20,577 nt of DNA. It comes from Cruorifilaria tuberocauda (lineage: Eukaryota; Nematoda; Chromadorea; Rhabditida; Onchocercidae). Below, one piece after another: positions 1 through 10,813 of this stretch. The position numbers were made by a program, and so were the translations under genes. Positions within the stretch are counted from its first letter, which is position 1. Each line of letters begins with the position of its first letter. A model generated the notes under the pieces. It ran no database searches, had not been told where the DNA came from, and was given only the letters and a program-made list of their open reading frames with translations. The stretch spans positions 1-20,577 of the forward strand of contig JABVXU010000784.1 of the NCBI GenBank assembly GCA_013365365.1. Reading direction: 5' to 3'.

Positions 1-68
1 TAGACTGATTGATGATGATAATAATGAGACTAATTAAATGCTAATAAATTAATTACCTTCCTGTACAG

Positions 69-2641
69 GTGAGGCAGCACAATTAAGCAAGCTAACTGTG
101 ATTGAGAATGAAGAATTGAAAGTGAACTGTGGTAAAGTGCACTATCAACCACTTTCTTCACGTCCGTCTTTTAATTTCAATAATTTTTATGCAAATTTAA
201 TTTTTCCACCACTCATAATGCAGAAACGTTTAATGCGTGATGCATACTTTTACGTTAACTTTTACGTCGATTTCATTTTCCTCATTGATCATTAAAATTA
301 ATTCTATTTCAGGATATAAAATCTCAGCTGGATCATCTGCAGAATTAGGTCAATTTCCATGGGCTGTATCATTAAATTATGTAATTCGGGGTGAATACAG
401 TTACTGCGGTGGATCCATCATCTCGAAGCGACATATCATTACTGCAGCAAATTGTTTGATTATTCAGGAAATGGTGCAACTTCCATGCACGTCAGTTATC
501 ATCAAATCAATATATTTAATCAAATAATTAATATTTTCATATCAATTTTACAGGTAATGATAATATGCCGAAATTTCCATATACAATAGTAATCCATTTT
601 AGATCTGTTAAAAACTTAGAAGATTTGGCTGTTATTACGGTACGATATGGTGGTGTATGCGTACGTGGTGATAATCCACCATGTGACGGAAGGATATGTA
701 AAAGTGTTAAAATTCGTAAAGTTGCCGTTCATAAAAAGTATATATACAGTATACTTTAATTACTTTTTTTATTTATTTTTAATTATTTTAATTATTTTTT
801 GTTAAATTAAATTTCAAAAATTTTTAGATCAATGATATTAATTCAATCAATAATACAGCAAAAAAAAAAGCTTCAATCGAAAGATTCTGAATGAAAATAA
901 AATTTTGACAAAAATAAATCAAAAAAAATATATATATATAATGGAAATTTTTATCGGATAAAAATTTTTTTCCAGCTTCGTGGATAAAGATTGTACAGCT
1001 GGATATGATTTTGCAATCATTGAAGTGGATACTGATTTTAAGGTTAATTAAATTAATTCAATGATATCGTTAAATTTAACTAAACCTTCTTCCTGTAAAT
1101 CAAAAATTTAAAGAAAAAGCAAGAATATACCTTTAGTGTAATTAAAGTACTTTCAAATTATTCTCATTTTATTCTCTTCTCTATTCTTTCATTTAATTAA
1201 CCACTAATCCATCACTTCCGGTATGCTTACCTTATCGAGATTTTACTATAAGACTGGACTGATTATCGTTTTTTCTTTAAGTTTGATACAGCAACCTCAG
1301 CAATATGTTTACCTAATTCAAATTTCGATCTTAAATCTGCCGCAAATCTTATTGATTTTGGATTTGGTGACAATGAATGTTAGTTAGTTAACTTGTTAAA
1401 ATTCAAAAATTTCGAAAACTGAAAATTTGAAAACAAATAAATAGGCACATTTATGATCTGTCAAATCTTTCATATGAAAGCAATATTACTATTATTACTA
1501 TATAGCTGAAAACAATAAGTATTAGTGAAATAAAATCATGATTAGAGATAACACTTCTAAGTATGTAACAATTTCAGATGAAGAAAGTGTATCGAGATTG
1601 AATTATGGAAGTGCAAAAATTATTAGAGTTATAAAAAATAAAGATTTGATTAGAGCAGGGCCACTTTATGAGCCAGGAAATGAAACCATTTATCAAGGCA
1701 TATGTCATGTAAGACTTTTAATTAATTACTAACAGTTTAATTCTTCTAAATGCTACGGAGGCAAATACAAATCAAAAGTTCAATATTCAAGTAAACATTT
1801 CATACTGGCCATAATTTCTCTCATTGAAAATTCTAATAAATCAATCATTACAATCTATTATTTCTTCATTATATTTCTCGTATTCTTCATTTAATATCCG
1901 TGAATATTTCTAGGTTCTAACAAAAGAAAGCAATGAAATCTTTGATAATTTCGTTTTCATGCATTTTCGTATGATTCAGAACTGATCAACATCAATAGGA
2001 AATATTTAATAGATCTAAAATTCCATTTACCTAATAATTGCTCCTAAAATAGTGAAAACGAATTATCAGTTACCTAACAGTCAAGTTATACTTAAGTTAT
2101 ATTCAAGTTACACTCAAGTTATAATTAAGTAGACTCAACCTTTGACCTCACTTATACTGTTATGCTAAAGTGAGATTTTAATCCTCAAGCAAGCCATCCC
2201 AATCTATTTGCAATAATTGTAGCAGTACTATCCACGCCACGTATCTCATACTTAGCGTGCGTGGCTTCCACTGTTCCCGTAGCATTAGGACAACTTTGTG
2301 TCACTTTAAAACGATCAAAGTGATAAATCCTTATTTACGCGGATTGTTTTGTAAGATTACGTGTGAGGTTCTGAGTTACTTACTTTTCTCTCTTTTTTTC
2401 ACTCTCTTTCCCTCTGTCCCTCTCTCCCACTCTCCCTCTCCTAATATTTTCTTTTCAGGGTGATAGTGGAGCGGGATTGCAGGGAATTTTTAAGAAACGT
2501 GTTTTTCTCCTCGGTATACATTCGTATATTCTAGCGCGTTGCTTTTCTGGATATCCCTTTGCAGTGACCGATACACGAGTATATGCACAACTGATATGTT
2601 ATCTTACTGGGATATGTTATCATTTATCATCCTTTATCTGA
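69..2641 (+). CDS. Trypsin/chymotrypsin-like serine protease homologue, 5' partial, catalytic His replaced by Asn
   Basis: Proposed exons: 69-131, 313-453, 554-737, 977-1042, 1282-1378, 1578-1708, 2459-2641. The first visible exon starts in mid-codon, so signal peptide and start lie upstream of the window. The translation shows S1-family landmarks in order: a light-chain cysteine (ELKVNCG), an activation-like junction YK/ISAG, GQFPWAVSLNY, YCGGSIIS, then ITAANC where active members have TAAHC, then YDFAIIEVD carrying the triad Asp, AICLPNS, DFGFGDNE, ICHGDSGAGL with the nucleophilic Ser, and a C-terminal helix (TDTRVYAQLICYL) before TGA. The position equivalent to residue 189 is Gly, so trypsin-like Arg/Lys specificity is not expected. 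Many extra cysteines suggest a secreted protein. With Asn for His, normal catalysis is unlikely; a pseudo-protease role (binding or regulation) is inference. Exon 4 appears one base short of the phase required by exons 3 and 5: a counting slip or a real frameshift. Family call is strong; exon edges are within a few bases. Confidence 0.88.
2081..2139. repeat. 11-bp degenerate tandem repeat, about five copies
   Basis: Successive units are tcaagttatac, ttaagttatat, tcaagttacac, tcaagttataa and ttaagtagac, followed by a partial tcaac. The period is 11 bp with one or two changes per unit. It lies inside an intron of the protease-like gene and looks like a minisatellite. Confidence 0.75.
2232..2264. 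repeat. Imperfect inverted repeat / hairpin in intron
   Basis: CCACGCCACG at 2232-2241 faces CGTGCGTGG at 2256-2264. All nine pairs form if one C (2237) is bulged, around a 14-base loop. The stem is G+C rich in an A+T-rich intron, so it stands out. No function can be assigned. Confidence 0.7.
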
Positions 2642-2674
2642 TATTTATTATTATCCATCGTTTTGTTAACATTA

Positions 2675-2680
2675 CATAAA
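2675..2680 (+). terminator. Possible poly(A) signal (CATAAA) for the protease-like gene
   Basis: A CATAAA variant hexamer lies 34 bases after the TGA of the protease-like gene. It is a weak match and the only reasonable candidate close to that stop. Confidence 0.3.
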
Positions 2681-2747
2681 GGAAACAAGAGGATAAGGGA
2701 TTCTTTTATTTTATCTCACTGATAACAGTAATGAAATTTAATCTTAG

Positions 2748-2867
2748 ATATGCACTTCTTATGCATTTATAAATAGGCGTAATCACGTTGATGAGTGGTA
2801 CTTTCACGTCGAAGCATTAAATTATGTAATTAGCGTCATTCGTATACATGATGGTCATAGAGAAGAA
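2748..2867 (+). other. Unassigned open stretch, possible exon
   Basis: After a TAG at 2745 the frame stays open for 49 codons to a TAA in the 2890s. It has an ordinary protein-like composition, including the run NHVDEWYFHVEALNY and RIHDGHREE. Acceptor-like AG dinucleotides lie at 2746-2747 and 2775-2776, and a donor-like GTTTCA begins at 2868. Splicing there would join in phase to the membrane-spanning exon at 3514. There is no in-frame ATG, so a start would have to come from further upstream, for instance by alternative splicing from the protease-like gene. It could equally be a chance open frame. Confidence 0.25.
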
Positions 2868-3171
2868 GTTTCAGTAAATCAGCATGTATACTAAGAATAA
2901 TATTAAATGTTCTTCTGCTTTGTATAAATAGTGATAGTAAACCGTAATGAGGGAAAATCGAAGCATCAATATATGCATTGACAAGTTTTATATACCATAA
3001 AACGTTCACCTAAAAATTAAGACATGACGAATGTTAATTAAGTAAATACTTCGCGAAGAAAATAAATCAAAAATGCATTTCACACTTCATAATCATTTCA
3101 AAAATTTTTTTTTTCTGATAAATAAGTGATATTGAATGATTTGATTTTATTGTTGTACGAGTATTTCAGTG

Positions 3172-3636
3172 ATGCGATTGCATGAAGTTAAAATTAAGAT
3201 AGTTTCGATTCTCTCTTCACAGATTAGGACTTGTAAATTCTAAGTTAATTATGAACTTGAAAGCAGATTATAGATCATATTTAGGTTAACCTAATATGAC
3301 GAGGAAAGAGACTTAAGTTAATTATATGTTCATATGTTTTCTTGTCCGTCTGGTTTTGTGTTAATTTCGTAAAAATGATTAAAAATGGATGCTGCGATTT
3401 GAAGTGAAAAGATGTCGGATTGTATGGCTAAATAATTGGAGAAAAATGTTGAAGTAATGAAGTTTAGACAGTTTAAACCAATATAATAACTCCATTAATA
3501 GGTGAACTAACAGGATAGATATCAAGATCCAGGAGCTGAATCAGCTGTTGTTTCATTCTGGATTTATGTGTTACTGATCGCTTCTGCTGGTTTATCCACG
3601 TTGATTACGTTGATCATATTCATAGCATCAGTCTAA
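3172..3636 (+). CDS. Hypothetical very small single-pass membrane protein
   Basis: The terminal exon, 3514-3636, follows CTAACAG. It reads DRYQDPGAESAVV and then a hydrophobic stretch of about 30 residues (SFWIYVLLIASAG, then LSTLITLIIFIASV) ending in TAA, which matches a transmembrane helix at the extreme C terminus. A canonical AATAAA follows the stop by three bases. The simplest full model adds a 15-nt first exon, 3172-3186, encoding MRLHE, placed two bases after an acceptor-like TATTTCAG that could take a spliced leader. Its donor GTTAAA joins in phase to give about 45 aa. An alternative 5' exon is the open stretch at 2748-2867, also in phase. The family is not recognised. Closeness to the gamma-COP start suggests an operon. 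The terminal exon is fairly convincing; the 5' end is not settled. Confidence 0.5.
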
Positions 3637-3639
3637 AGT

Positions 3640-3645
3640 AATAAA
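3640..3645 (+). terminator. Poly(A) signal AATAAA of the small membrane-protein gene
   Basis: A canonical AATAAA begins three bases after the TAA at 3634-3636. It is about 140 bases upstream of the gamma-COP ATG, so the transcript end of one gene lies close to the start of the next. Confidence 0.6.
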
Positions 3646-3767
3646 ATGTCACTTCTATAACTAATTACATGATCATATTCGTATTTGTCTTGCATTTGAC
3701 GTGTTGTATTTGTTAATCGTCTCTATATTACTATGATTAATCATTAATAATTGTTGTAATCGTAGAT

Positions 3768-3787
3768 TCCAGTTTAACTCTTCAAAA
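3768..3787 (+). promoter_or_regulatory. Probable trans-splice acceptor and leader of gamma-COP
   Basis: GATTCCAG ends with AG at 3771-3772, leaving a 15-base leader before the ATG at 3788. No upstream exon is needed to start the reading frame, as expected for spliced-leader addition in nematodes. Whether SL1 or an SL2-type leader is used cannot be read from the sequence. Confidence 0.5.
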
Positions 3788-6700
3788 ATGAAACGAGACA
3801 AAAAGGATGAAGAAAATGGTGGCGGTAATCCATTCGGTAATCTCGATAAAACAGCTGTTCTGCAAGAGGTATATGTTGTAATAATGTTTATCATCTGTTC
3901 GTAAAGTCTTCCAGATATTGGAAGACTAAATAAGCTAATCAACCTATTTCAAACGAAAAATTGTATGCGAAATGATATTGATAAGGCAGTATTTCTCTGT
4001 TCATGATGTTCGTGAATCCCCGTGAAAATAAGAAAAGAACCAAGATAGACGATTACTTGAATAATCCAGCTGGTTATATTCATTTGAATTATTTTATATT
4101 ATTTTGACGCTTTGTATGGAACTCAAAAAGGAAAAGCCGTTTATTTAATGGAAATTTTTTTTTTACTTTAAAATTTAGGCTCGCGCTTTCAACGAAACAC
4201 CGATAAATGCGCGTAGATGTAGTCTAATCTTGAGCAAATTACTGTATTTACGACAGCAAGGTGAAACTATCGGGCGTACCGAAGCAACAGAAGCCTTTTT
4301 TGCTGTGACGAAATTGTGGCAGAGTAAGGATTCGAATCTGCGGCGTTTGGTTTATCTTGCAATTAAGGAGTTTTGCGACATCTCCAATGATGTCATCATC
4401 GTTACTAGCAGGTTTGATAAAATTTGTTCTCGTTTGCTTTCCACTTCAGTAATTTATTTGCTACTCATTTATACATCTTCCTGCGATTTGTAAAGTGATC
4501 AAATCATCGAATATACTTTAGCCTTACAAAGGATATGACTGGTCGAGAGGATATATATCGCGCACCAGCTATCCGAGCTTTATGCTGCATACTTGATGGA
4601 AGTATGTTGCAGGCTATTGAACGATACATGAAACAGGTTCGCTGTGTAAATTATTTTTATGAACTTCGATATTAAAATCCAAATTTGCTTGTTTGCTAAT
4701 ATCAGATATACAAACAGTTAGAAGAATAAGGAATGGAAGTGGTAGAAGATGATGATTCACTTCAGGCGATTGTTGATAGAAATCCAGCAGTTGCATCGGC
4801 TGCACTTGTTTCATCATTTCATCTGATCCGGAAGAATCCGGAAGTAGTACGTCGTTGGGCGAATGAGGTGCAGGAAGCTGTTTCATCGGAGAGGTTTGTT
4901 TATTTACGTGTTCGTTTTTCGTTGATATGGGTCATGTGATTAAATGTTTTATTTATTTTTGGTTATTTAGAATTACTCATTTTATCATAAAAAAAATTTT
5001 TCAGAAATTGAATCTGGAGTATTCATTTGTACTTTAGTCATAAATTTGACATTGCTTCCATTATTTATTCAATAAGAAGTGTTAAAAATCTAAAAATTTC
5101 GATCCACATTTTGACATTATGTTATAAAATTTGGTCAAAAATTAAATAAATAATTTTTTCTCAGAAAATTTGATTTCAGCAATATGGTTCAGTTCCATGC
5201 TCTCGGTTTACTATACCATATTCGCAGCGGTGATCGTTTAGCAGTAAATAAATTAGTTCAAAAATGGAGTAAATCATCTTTGCGTTCTCCTTTTGCAACC
5301 TGCTATCTCATCCGGCTCGCCGCCAAACTTGTTGAAGAAGATGAAGCGGGGTAAGTTCCTTTAGATTTTTTAGCAAATAATAAACTTTCTTTAAGGTTCA
5401 TCTTCCTGAATTTATTTTCCGAAATTGAAAGCATCAAATTCTTGTAATTATTCAAAAAAAAAATGCTCTGTTCTATGAAAGAATCATTAACATTCCTTTA
5501 TGATATATAAGTGTATTTTGTTGTTTATAAGAAATGATTGGTTAAGTTAGTAATGTTTCAGGACAGAAAGTCCTTTTTTCCAATTCATTGAATCATGCCT
5601 CCGTCATAAGTGTGAAATGGTCATATATGAGGCTGCTTCTGCGATCGTTCGGCTACCGCGAACAACTTCATCAGAGTTATCGCCAGCCATTGCAGTGTTA
5701 CAACTTTTCTGTTCGTCTCCGAAACCGGCGTTGCGATTTGCTGCTGTGCGGACTTTGAATAAGGTTTTAGATTCAAGATTTTGGAATTTGACATTCCCGA
5801 ACTACAGAGATTTTTTTTCATAGTACCTTTTTTTCAAGTACCTTATGTTCTTATAAATTTTTCTCTTTAATGTAAAGAAATTCTCCCATTGTTTTGTAAC
5901 ATTTACTACTATATGTCATGATGATAAAATTATAATCTTGACATGAAATGATTATCCAAATAATTACTGGAAATTTTTTACAAATTGCTGGAAGTATTAC
6001 CGTTTAGATCGGTTTTGTCGTAATCTATAGCTTGCATTTTTAGGTATCAGTGAAACATCCACAAGCAGTAACATCGTGCAACGTTGATTTAGAACAGCTG
6101 ATAACAGATCAAAATCGTTCGATAGCGACACTTGCAATCACAACGCTCCTAAAAACTGGAGCAGAATCATCCGTGGAAAGATTGATGAAACAAATTAGCA
6201 CATTTGTTAATGAAATAAGTGATGAATTTAAGGTAACATCACTCATTTCATTTTCAATTCTTCAAAATTTATTGTTTGTAATCAAATTATATAGAGTGTA
6301 AAAACAGTAATGATAAAAAACAACTGCTGTTAACCCAAGCATCATGTTAATCAAAGCAACTCATCGGCTATCCTGATAAACTTTTCTGAGATGACCATCA
6401 ATTTTCTGGTGTTTGTACTCAATATATTATTCCTCGATGCACATTCGAATTAAGTATGCAGCGGGAGATAACAATTAGATATGTGATGATTCTATGACTG
6501 ATATGTATTTATAGCAATCTTGTTATAACTCTCTTACTGAGATTTAAGTGTCTTACGAAAGTTTATTAATTTCTGTAGATTAACTGACAAGTAAAATTTA
6601 AATTAAATGATGCCTTCTGCATACGCATTTGGCTTTTGTATGTTTACTTATTGTAGGTTGTGGTGATTGAAGCAATTCGTTCATTATGTATTCGTTATCC

Positions 6701-9700
6701 ACGTAAACATTCTACCCTTATGTCTTTTTTGGCTACAATGTTACGCGATGATGGTGGTTTCGACTATAAGAAGAGCATCGTTGATACTATTATTGCTATA
6801 ATTGATGAAAACTCAGATGCGAAAGAAGCAGGTAACTATAAGTCTTCTTTATTTATCATTTTCTGTCTTTGCTGGCTAGACTGATGAAATAAGGCGAGAT
6901 CATTTCGAGTGTTCTGTTGCTACATCAATATTTTTGGCTTTTCTAAATTATAAATGTATATTTCAGGTTTGTCACATTTATGTGAATTTATTGAGGACTG
7001 TGAGCATCCCGTACTTGCTACTCGCATCCTACACTTGCTTGGTCGTGAAGCACCGACAACTGCCAATCCCTCTCGTTATATTCGTTTTATCTATAATCGC
7101 GTTATTTTGGAAGCCACTCAAGTGCATTTAATCTCACTATTGTAAAAAATTTAAAATGAAATAATTTAATATGAACTTTTTAATAGGTTTAATTTTGCTA
7201 AAATATTTATATAATTTGCTAAAGTCTTGTTTTTCAAGATATTAAAAATGTTTCCTCACCTAGAATACTAGTGAAGTTAACAAGTTATTACAAGAGAATG
7301 AAATCCATAAAACTCATGGATGCTGTGTGATGTGATATTAAAGAAGTAGAAGTAAGTAGGACAAGAAGTAGATGCTAAAGAATCGAGAAAAAAGAAAAAA
7401 TGATTCTTGAGAATTAATCAGTTTTAGTAATGTATTTTATTTTCAAGGTTCGTGCTGCAGCAGTAAGTGCTTTAGCCAAATTCGGAGCTCAGTGTCCGGA
7501 TTTGAGATCATCCATACAAGTGTTATTAAGACGTTGTTTGCTTGATACGGATGATGAAGTACGCGACCGGGCAACCTACTTTCTGTCGATTTTAGAAACG
7601 GGAAATCCGTATTTAATTGCAAATTATATTCTAAATGGGCTGCAGGTTAATTCCTCTTTTGTCTTTATTCTTCAAGTATTGTTTGATTATATATTGTTCT
7701 TTTAAAGTCTAAAAGTTTTGTAAGAATGGTAATTTGGTTTTCCTGGTTACAAGAGCCCGAATGTCAAGTTTACGTCGTATTTTTTTTATATTGTACCATT
7801 TGTATTGTGTTTTAAGGTATCTGTTCCTGGACTCGAAAGAGCACTGGAGCAGTATGTAACCAATGGAGAGTATGATAAACCATTTGACTTAAAAGTGGTT
7901 CCAATTTCGGCTGTTCCATTATCCGTAACGGAAGTCAAGAAGCCATCATTATCCGTAGAGGCTATTTCAGATAAAAAGGAAGAAAAAAAAGCATCTCGGC
8001 AAGAGATTTATGCAGGTCACTCAGATATTTAATTCAAAATTGAAAAATTAGTTTAAAAACATTTCTTTTTTCCAAATTCATGTTTCGTTAAAATCTTATG
8101 ATTCTTGGTAGCGGATAAGAAGTAAATAGTTCACATGAACAATATAATAATGTTATTCATCGTAGATTTTGATATTGCAGAACAGTTATCAGCTATTTCG
8201 GAGTTTGCCAGCTTGGGTCCATTGTTTAAATCTTCACAACCAATTGCATTAACAGATGAAGTGACGGAATACAGTGTTTTATGCATCAAACATATTTTCC
8301 CACAGCATATTGTCTTGCAGGTGAAATTAATTACCATATGCTTCACTTACGAAATCCTATTTAAGAAATATTTATTTTTTATCGACGAAGTTTGTATCGT
8401 TATCCACGGATGAATTCCAGTTCGATTGTAAAAACACACTGAATGACCAGTTGCTAGAGAATGTTTATGTTGAACTGGAGCAAGCTCAAGATGCGGAAGG
8501 ATGGGCGGTTTTGCACACGATACCACTGGAAAAATTGCCGTTTGGTATACAGTCAACCACTTATGTACTGTTAAAAATACCTTCAACAGCTAATGCTGTT
8601 ACTGGAACATTCGGTGCAAGCCTAAAATTTAAAGTTCGCGATGTTGATCCTGCAACGGGCGAATTCGAAAGCGACGAGAGTTATAACGACGTTTTTGTGG
8701 TATGTTGCCACTCAATTGTTAAGATTGACAAGTGTTTTGGTAGTTCATGAAACAGATTTTAGATCATTATTAAGTAGTATTTTTAGTTGTATATGACTTA
8801 GAAGTATAGAAAATTATTTTCTTAATTTATATATTTTTGATAAATACATTAAGAATACAATATATACATTTGATATATACATATATGCATTAAGATATAC
8901 AAATGATATATAGCGTGTTATATAGTAGCAAAGGATGTCACTAAGGAATGTTGAAACATAGTTTTTAGTGTCTTGGTAAGTCAAGAAGTTTTAATGACGG
9001 AAATCAAGAATTCAAATTTACAAAGCAGTAGTATAACCAGCTTAACGATTGTCCCAATTATTCATGCGGTTTGACATTTGGCGCTAATAAATCTCTGAAT
9101 CTTAAAGATTCAGAGATTGAATCTTCTTGAAAAGCTTGTTTCTGCTGGTCTGGTGAAAGCTTGTAAAATATTACATTTTTCTCCACAGCTGGAAGAAGTT
9201 GAAATAACAGTTGCGGACCATGTGCAACCGATGAAACGAAGCAATTTCGCCGTTACTTGGGAACAAATTGGTGATCAAAATGAAAATGAAGATACTTATG
9301 CTTTGTCAACAGTACATACGCTGCAAGGTTCATTTTTCATTAGTTTTAGCTTAATGAAGAAATCTATATAACAGTCTGAAAATCTTGCATGTGCAAGATT
9401 CATGAACTTATTAGTGTGAGACAATATATATGCTAGGATTTTGAAGTATAAGCTTTTTACATTATTCAAATCATGAATCCGAATAATTTGAGTTTAATTT
9501 AAAATTTTGGTAAATTGTTAATCATTGTAGCATTGCTGTTCTCGTCGGGTTTGTAATCTTAATTGTTTTATTTGTTATTGTTCGCATTTATATATTTCCT
9601 ATTCATTTGCATATTTAATAATATTAATTTTATACTAAACCAAAATAATGTGTTGCTAGTAAGACTGCATTTCAGATAGAGTTTAAACAAATATATTGTA

Positions 9701-10306
9701 GATGCGGTGAGAGAACTGATCAAATGTATTGGGTTAGGGCCATGTGAACGATCCGATCGTGTGACGGAGGGTAAAAGTTCGCATTTATTGCTTTTATCTG
9801 GCGTATTTCGAGGTGGGCATGAAGTTTTAGCAAAAGCAAGGCTTGCACTGGACTCGGTTGACAGAACAGTCACAATGAATTTGATTGTCAGGTGATCTTT
9901 TTTTTGCTGAATCCAAAGAGATTATGTTAAAAAAGCATAAAGAAAAATCATTATGCAGATTAGTTACTTTCATTATTTATAGTAAAAAATGAAGATTTCG
10001 ATCTGTAATCAACCTTCAGTGAGAAATAAAATATATAGCAGAGACGTGGCCATGAATAATTTTGTATCTACACAGTATGGACACAAAAAATTTATAATTT
10101 CAATATGTACACAATATATTGTTTCATGATATGAGGTTAAGTTATAATTCATCGAAATACAATCTGGCAGCTCATACTGTATACTGTCATTTCTACATGT
10201 TGTTCATTTGCTTATTTGAAAAAAAATAATTCACATCATAGGAAGATGAAATTTCAGATCTGACGACTCGACAGTAAGTGAAATTATAGCAAGTGCGGTG
10301 GCCTGA
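3788..10306 (+). CDS. copg-1: Coatomer subunit gamma (gamma-COP)
   Basis: Sixteen exons: 3788-3868, 4179-4411, 4522-4636, 4766-4893, 5180-5350, 5562-5763, 6044-6232, 6657-6831, 6967-7121, 7448-7645, 7817-8015, 8166-8320, 8421-8699, 9189-9327, 9702-9891, 10258-10306. Phases close over 2658 nt, giving 885 aa; human gamma-COP has 874. Gamma-COP is the large F-COPI adaptin-like subunit of the COPI coat on Golgi membranes, acting in retrograde Golgi-to-ER transport. The start MKRDKKDEE and [14 protein letters not shown] match the family. Residues about 1-550 form the HEAT/adaptin trunk ([24 protein letters not shown] [40 protein letters not shown]). About 580-615 is a Lys/Glu-rich linker. About 616-885 is the appendage domain ([34 protein letters not shown]), ending EIIASAVA. 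Splice sites are GT-AG throughout. No residue loss was seen. It may be co-transcribed with the small membrane-protein gene upstream. Confidence 0.97.
9090..9118. repeat. Perfect 14-bp inverted repeat with 1-base centre
   Basis: The left arm, aatctctgaatctt (9090-9103), is the exact reverse complement of the right arm, aagattcagagatt (9105-9118), around a single A. It lies in the intron between gamma-COP exons 13 and 14, about 70 bases before the next acceptor. Confidence 0.9.
9381..9400. repeat. Perfect 9-bp inverted repeat with 2-base centre
   Basis: AATCTTGCA (9381-9389) and TGCAAGATT (9392-9400) flank TG. It lies in the next gamma-COP intron and shares the AATCTT/AAGATT core with the longer palindrome about 280 bases upstream. 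Confidence 0.85.
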
Positions 10307-10807
10307 ACTTGTACATTGATAGCTGCAGGATGCATTGTTGATGTTTTCAAAGCTGTGATTTCTTGTCTCTATTTATTATTTTTTTGTACTGAAACAAATT
10401 TGGTGTAGAAAAAACGTACCAAAAACTTATTATGACCTGTTTTGACAGTTTTCGTATCTTTTTACTTTAGGTATTTTACTGAATATTTTCTTTTGGATGC
10501 AAAAAACGTTCTATTGCACTGTAGCTTGAAGATATAAAAAATCAGACGCAAAGGCGAGATCTTATACTGTGTTATTTTCTATCAAATGGTGTGCATAGTG
10601 GTTGGCCGAATTTATTTGAACCTGGTCACTTAAATCTAGTTTTATTTCTTATTTTAACCGCCGAATACCATACAGGCCTGACTGTTTTCATTCCTACATT
10701 ATTATGGTCTAATATTTTAATAAGAACAGAATATATTTTTTTTATTATACTAAGTTGTTTTTTTCATTCAAACAACTTCTTTTGTTAATCAGTGTATTCG
10801 ATTGTTA

Positions 10808-10813
10808 AATAAA
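10808..10813 (+). terminator. Poly(A) signal AATAAA of gamma-COP
   Basis: This is the first canonical AATAAA found downstream of the gamma-COP stop, about 500 bases after it. It would imply a fairly long 3' UTR; an earlier variant signal cannot be excluded. Confidence 0.45.

Larger units (their letters stand above)
1709..2458 (+). other. Longest intron of the protease-like gene, with repeat, hairpin and pyrimidine tract
   Basis: This stretch separates the exon ending in ICH from the exon starting GDSGAG. It begins GTAAGA and ends in a long pyrimidine-rich tract (about 2386-2457) closing with TTTTCAG. It also holds an 11-bp degenerate tandem repeat, a strong imperfect hairpin and an open frame of about 80 codons ending at 2463 that shows no protease similarity. 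No family was recognised in that frame. Confidence 0.7.

Noticed and set aside
2257..2463. 68-codon open frame in the long protease intron
   Set aside because: It overlaps the hairpin and the pyrimidine tract, is out of frame with the next exon, reads through the acceptor, and has no motif; best explained as chance.
3673..3942. 89-codon open frame on the minus strand
   Set aside because: Antisense shadow of gamma-COP exon 1 and its flanks.
4614..4886. 90-codon open frame on the minus strand
   Set aside because: Antisense to gamma-COP exon 4, whose sense translation is a clear family match.
9568..9873. 101-codon open frame on the minus strand
   Set aside because: Antisense to gamma-COP exon 15 (FRGGHE region); length comes from codon usage of the sense strand.
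10591..10788. 65-codon hydrophobic open frame after gamma-COP
   Set aside because: Lies in the likely 3' UTR, is rich in Phe/Ile/Leu as expected of T-rich DNA, and shows no start context or splice signals.
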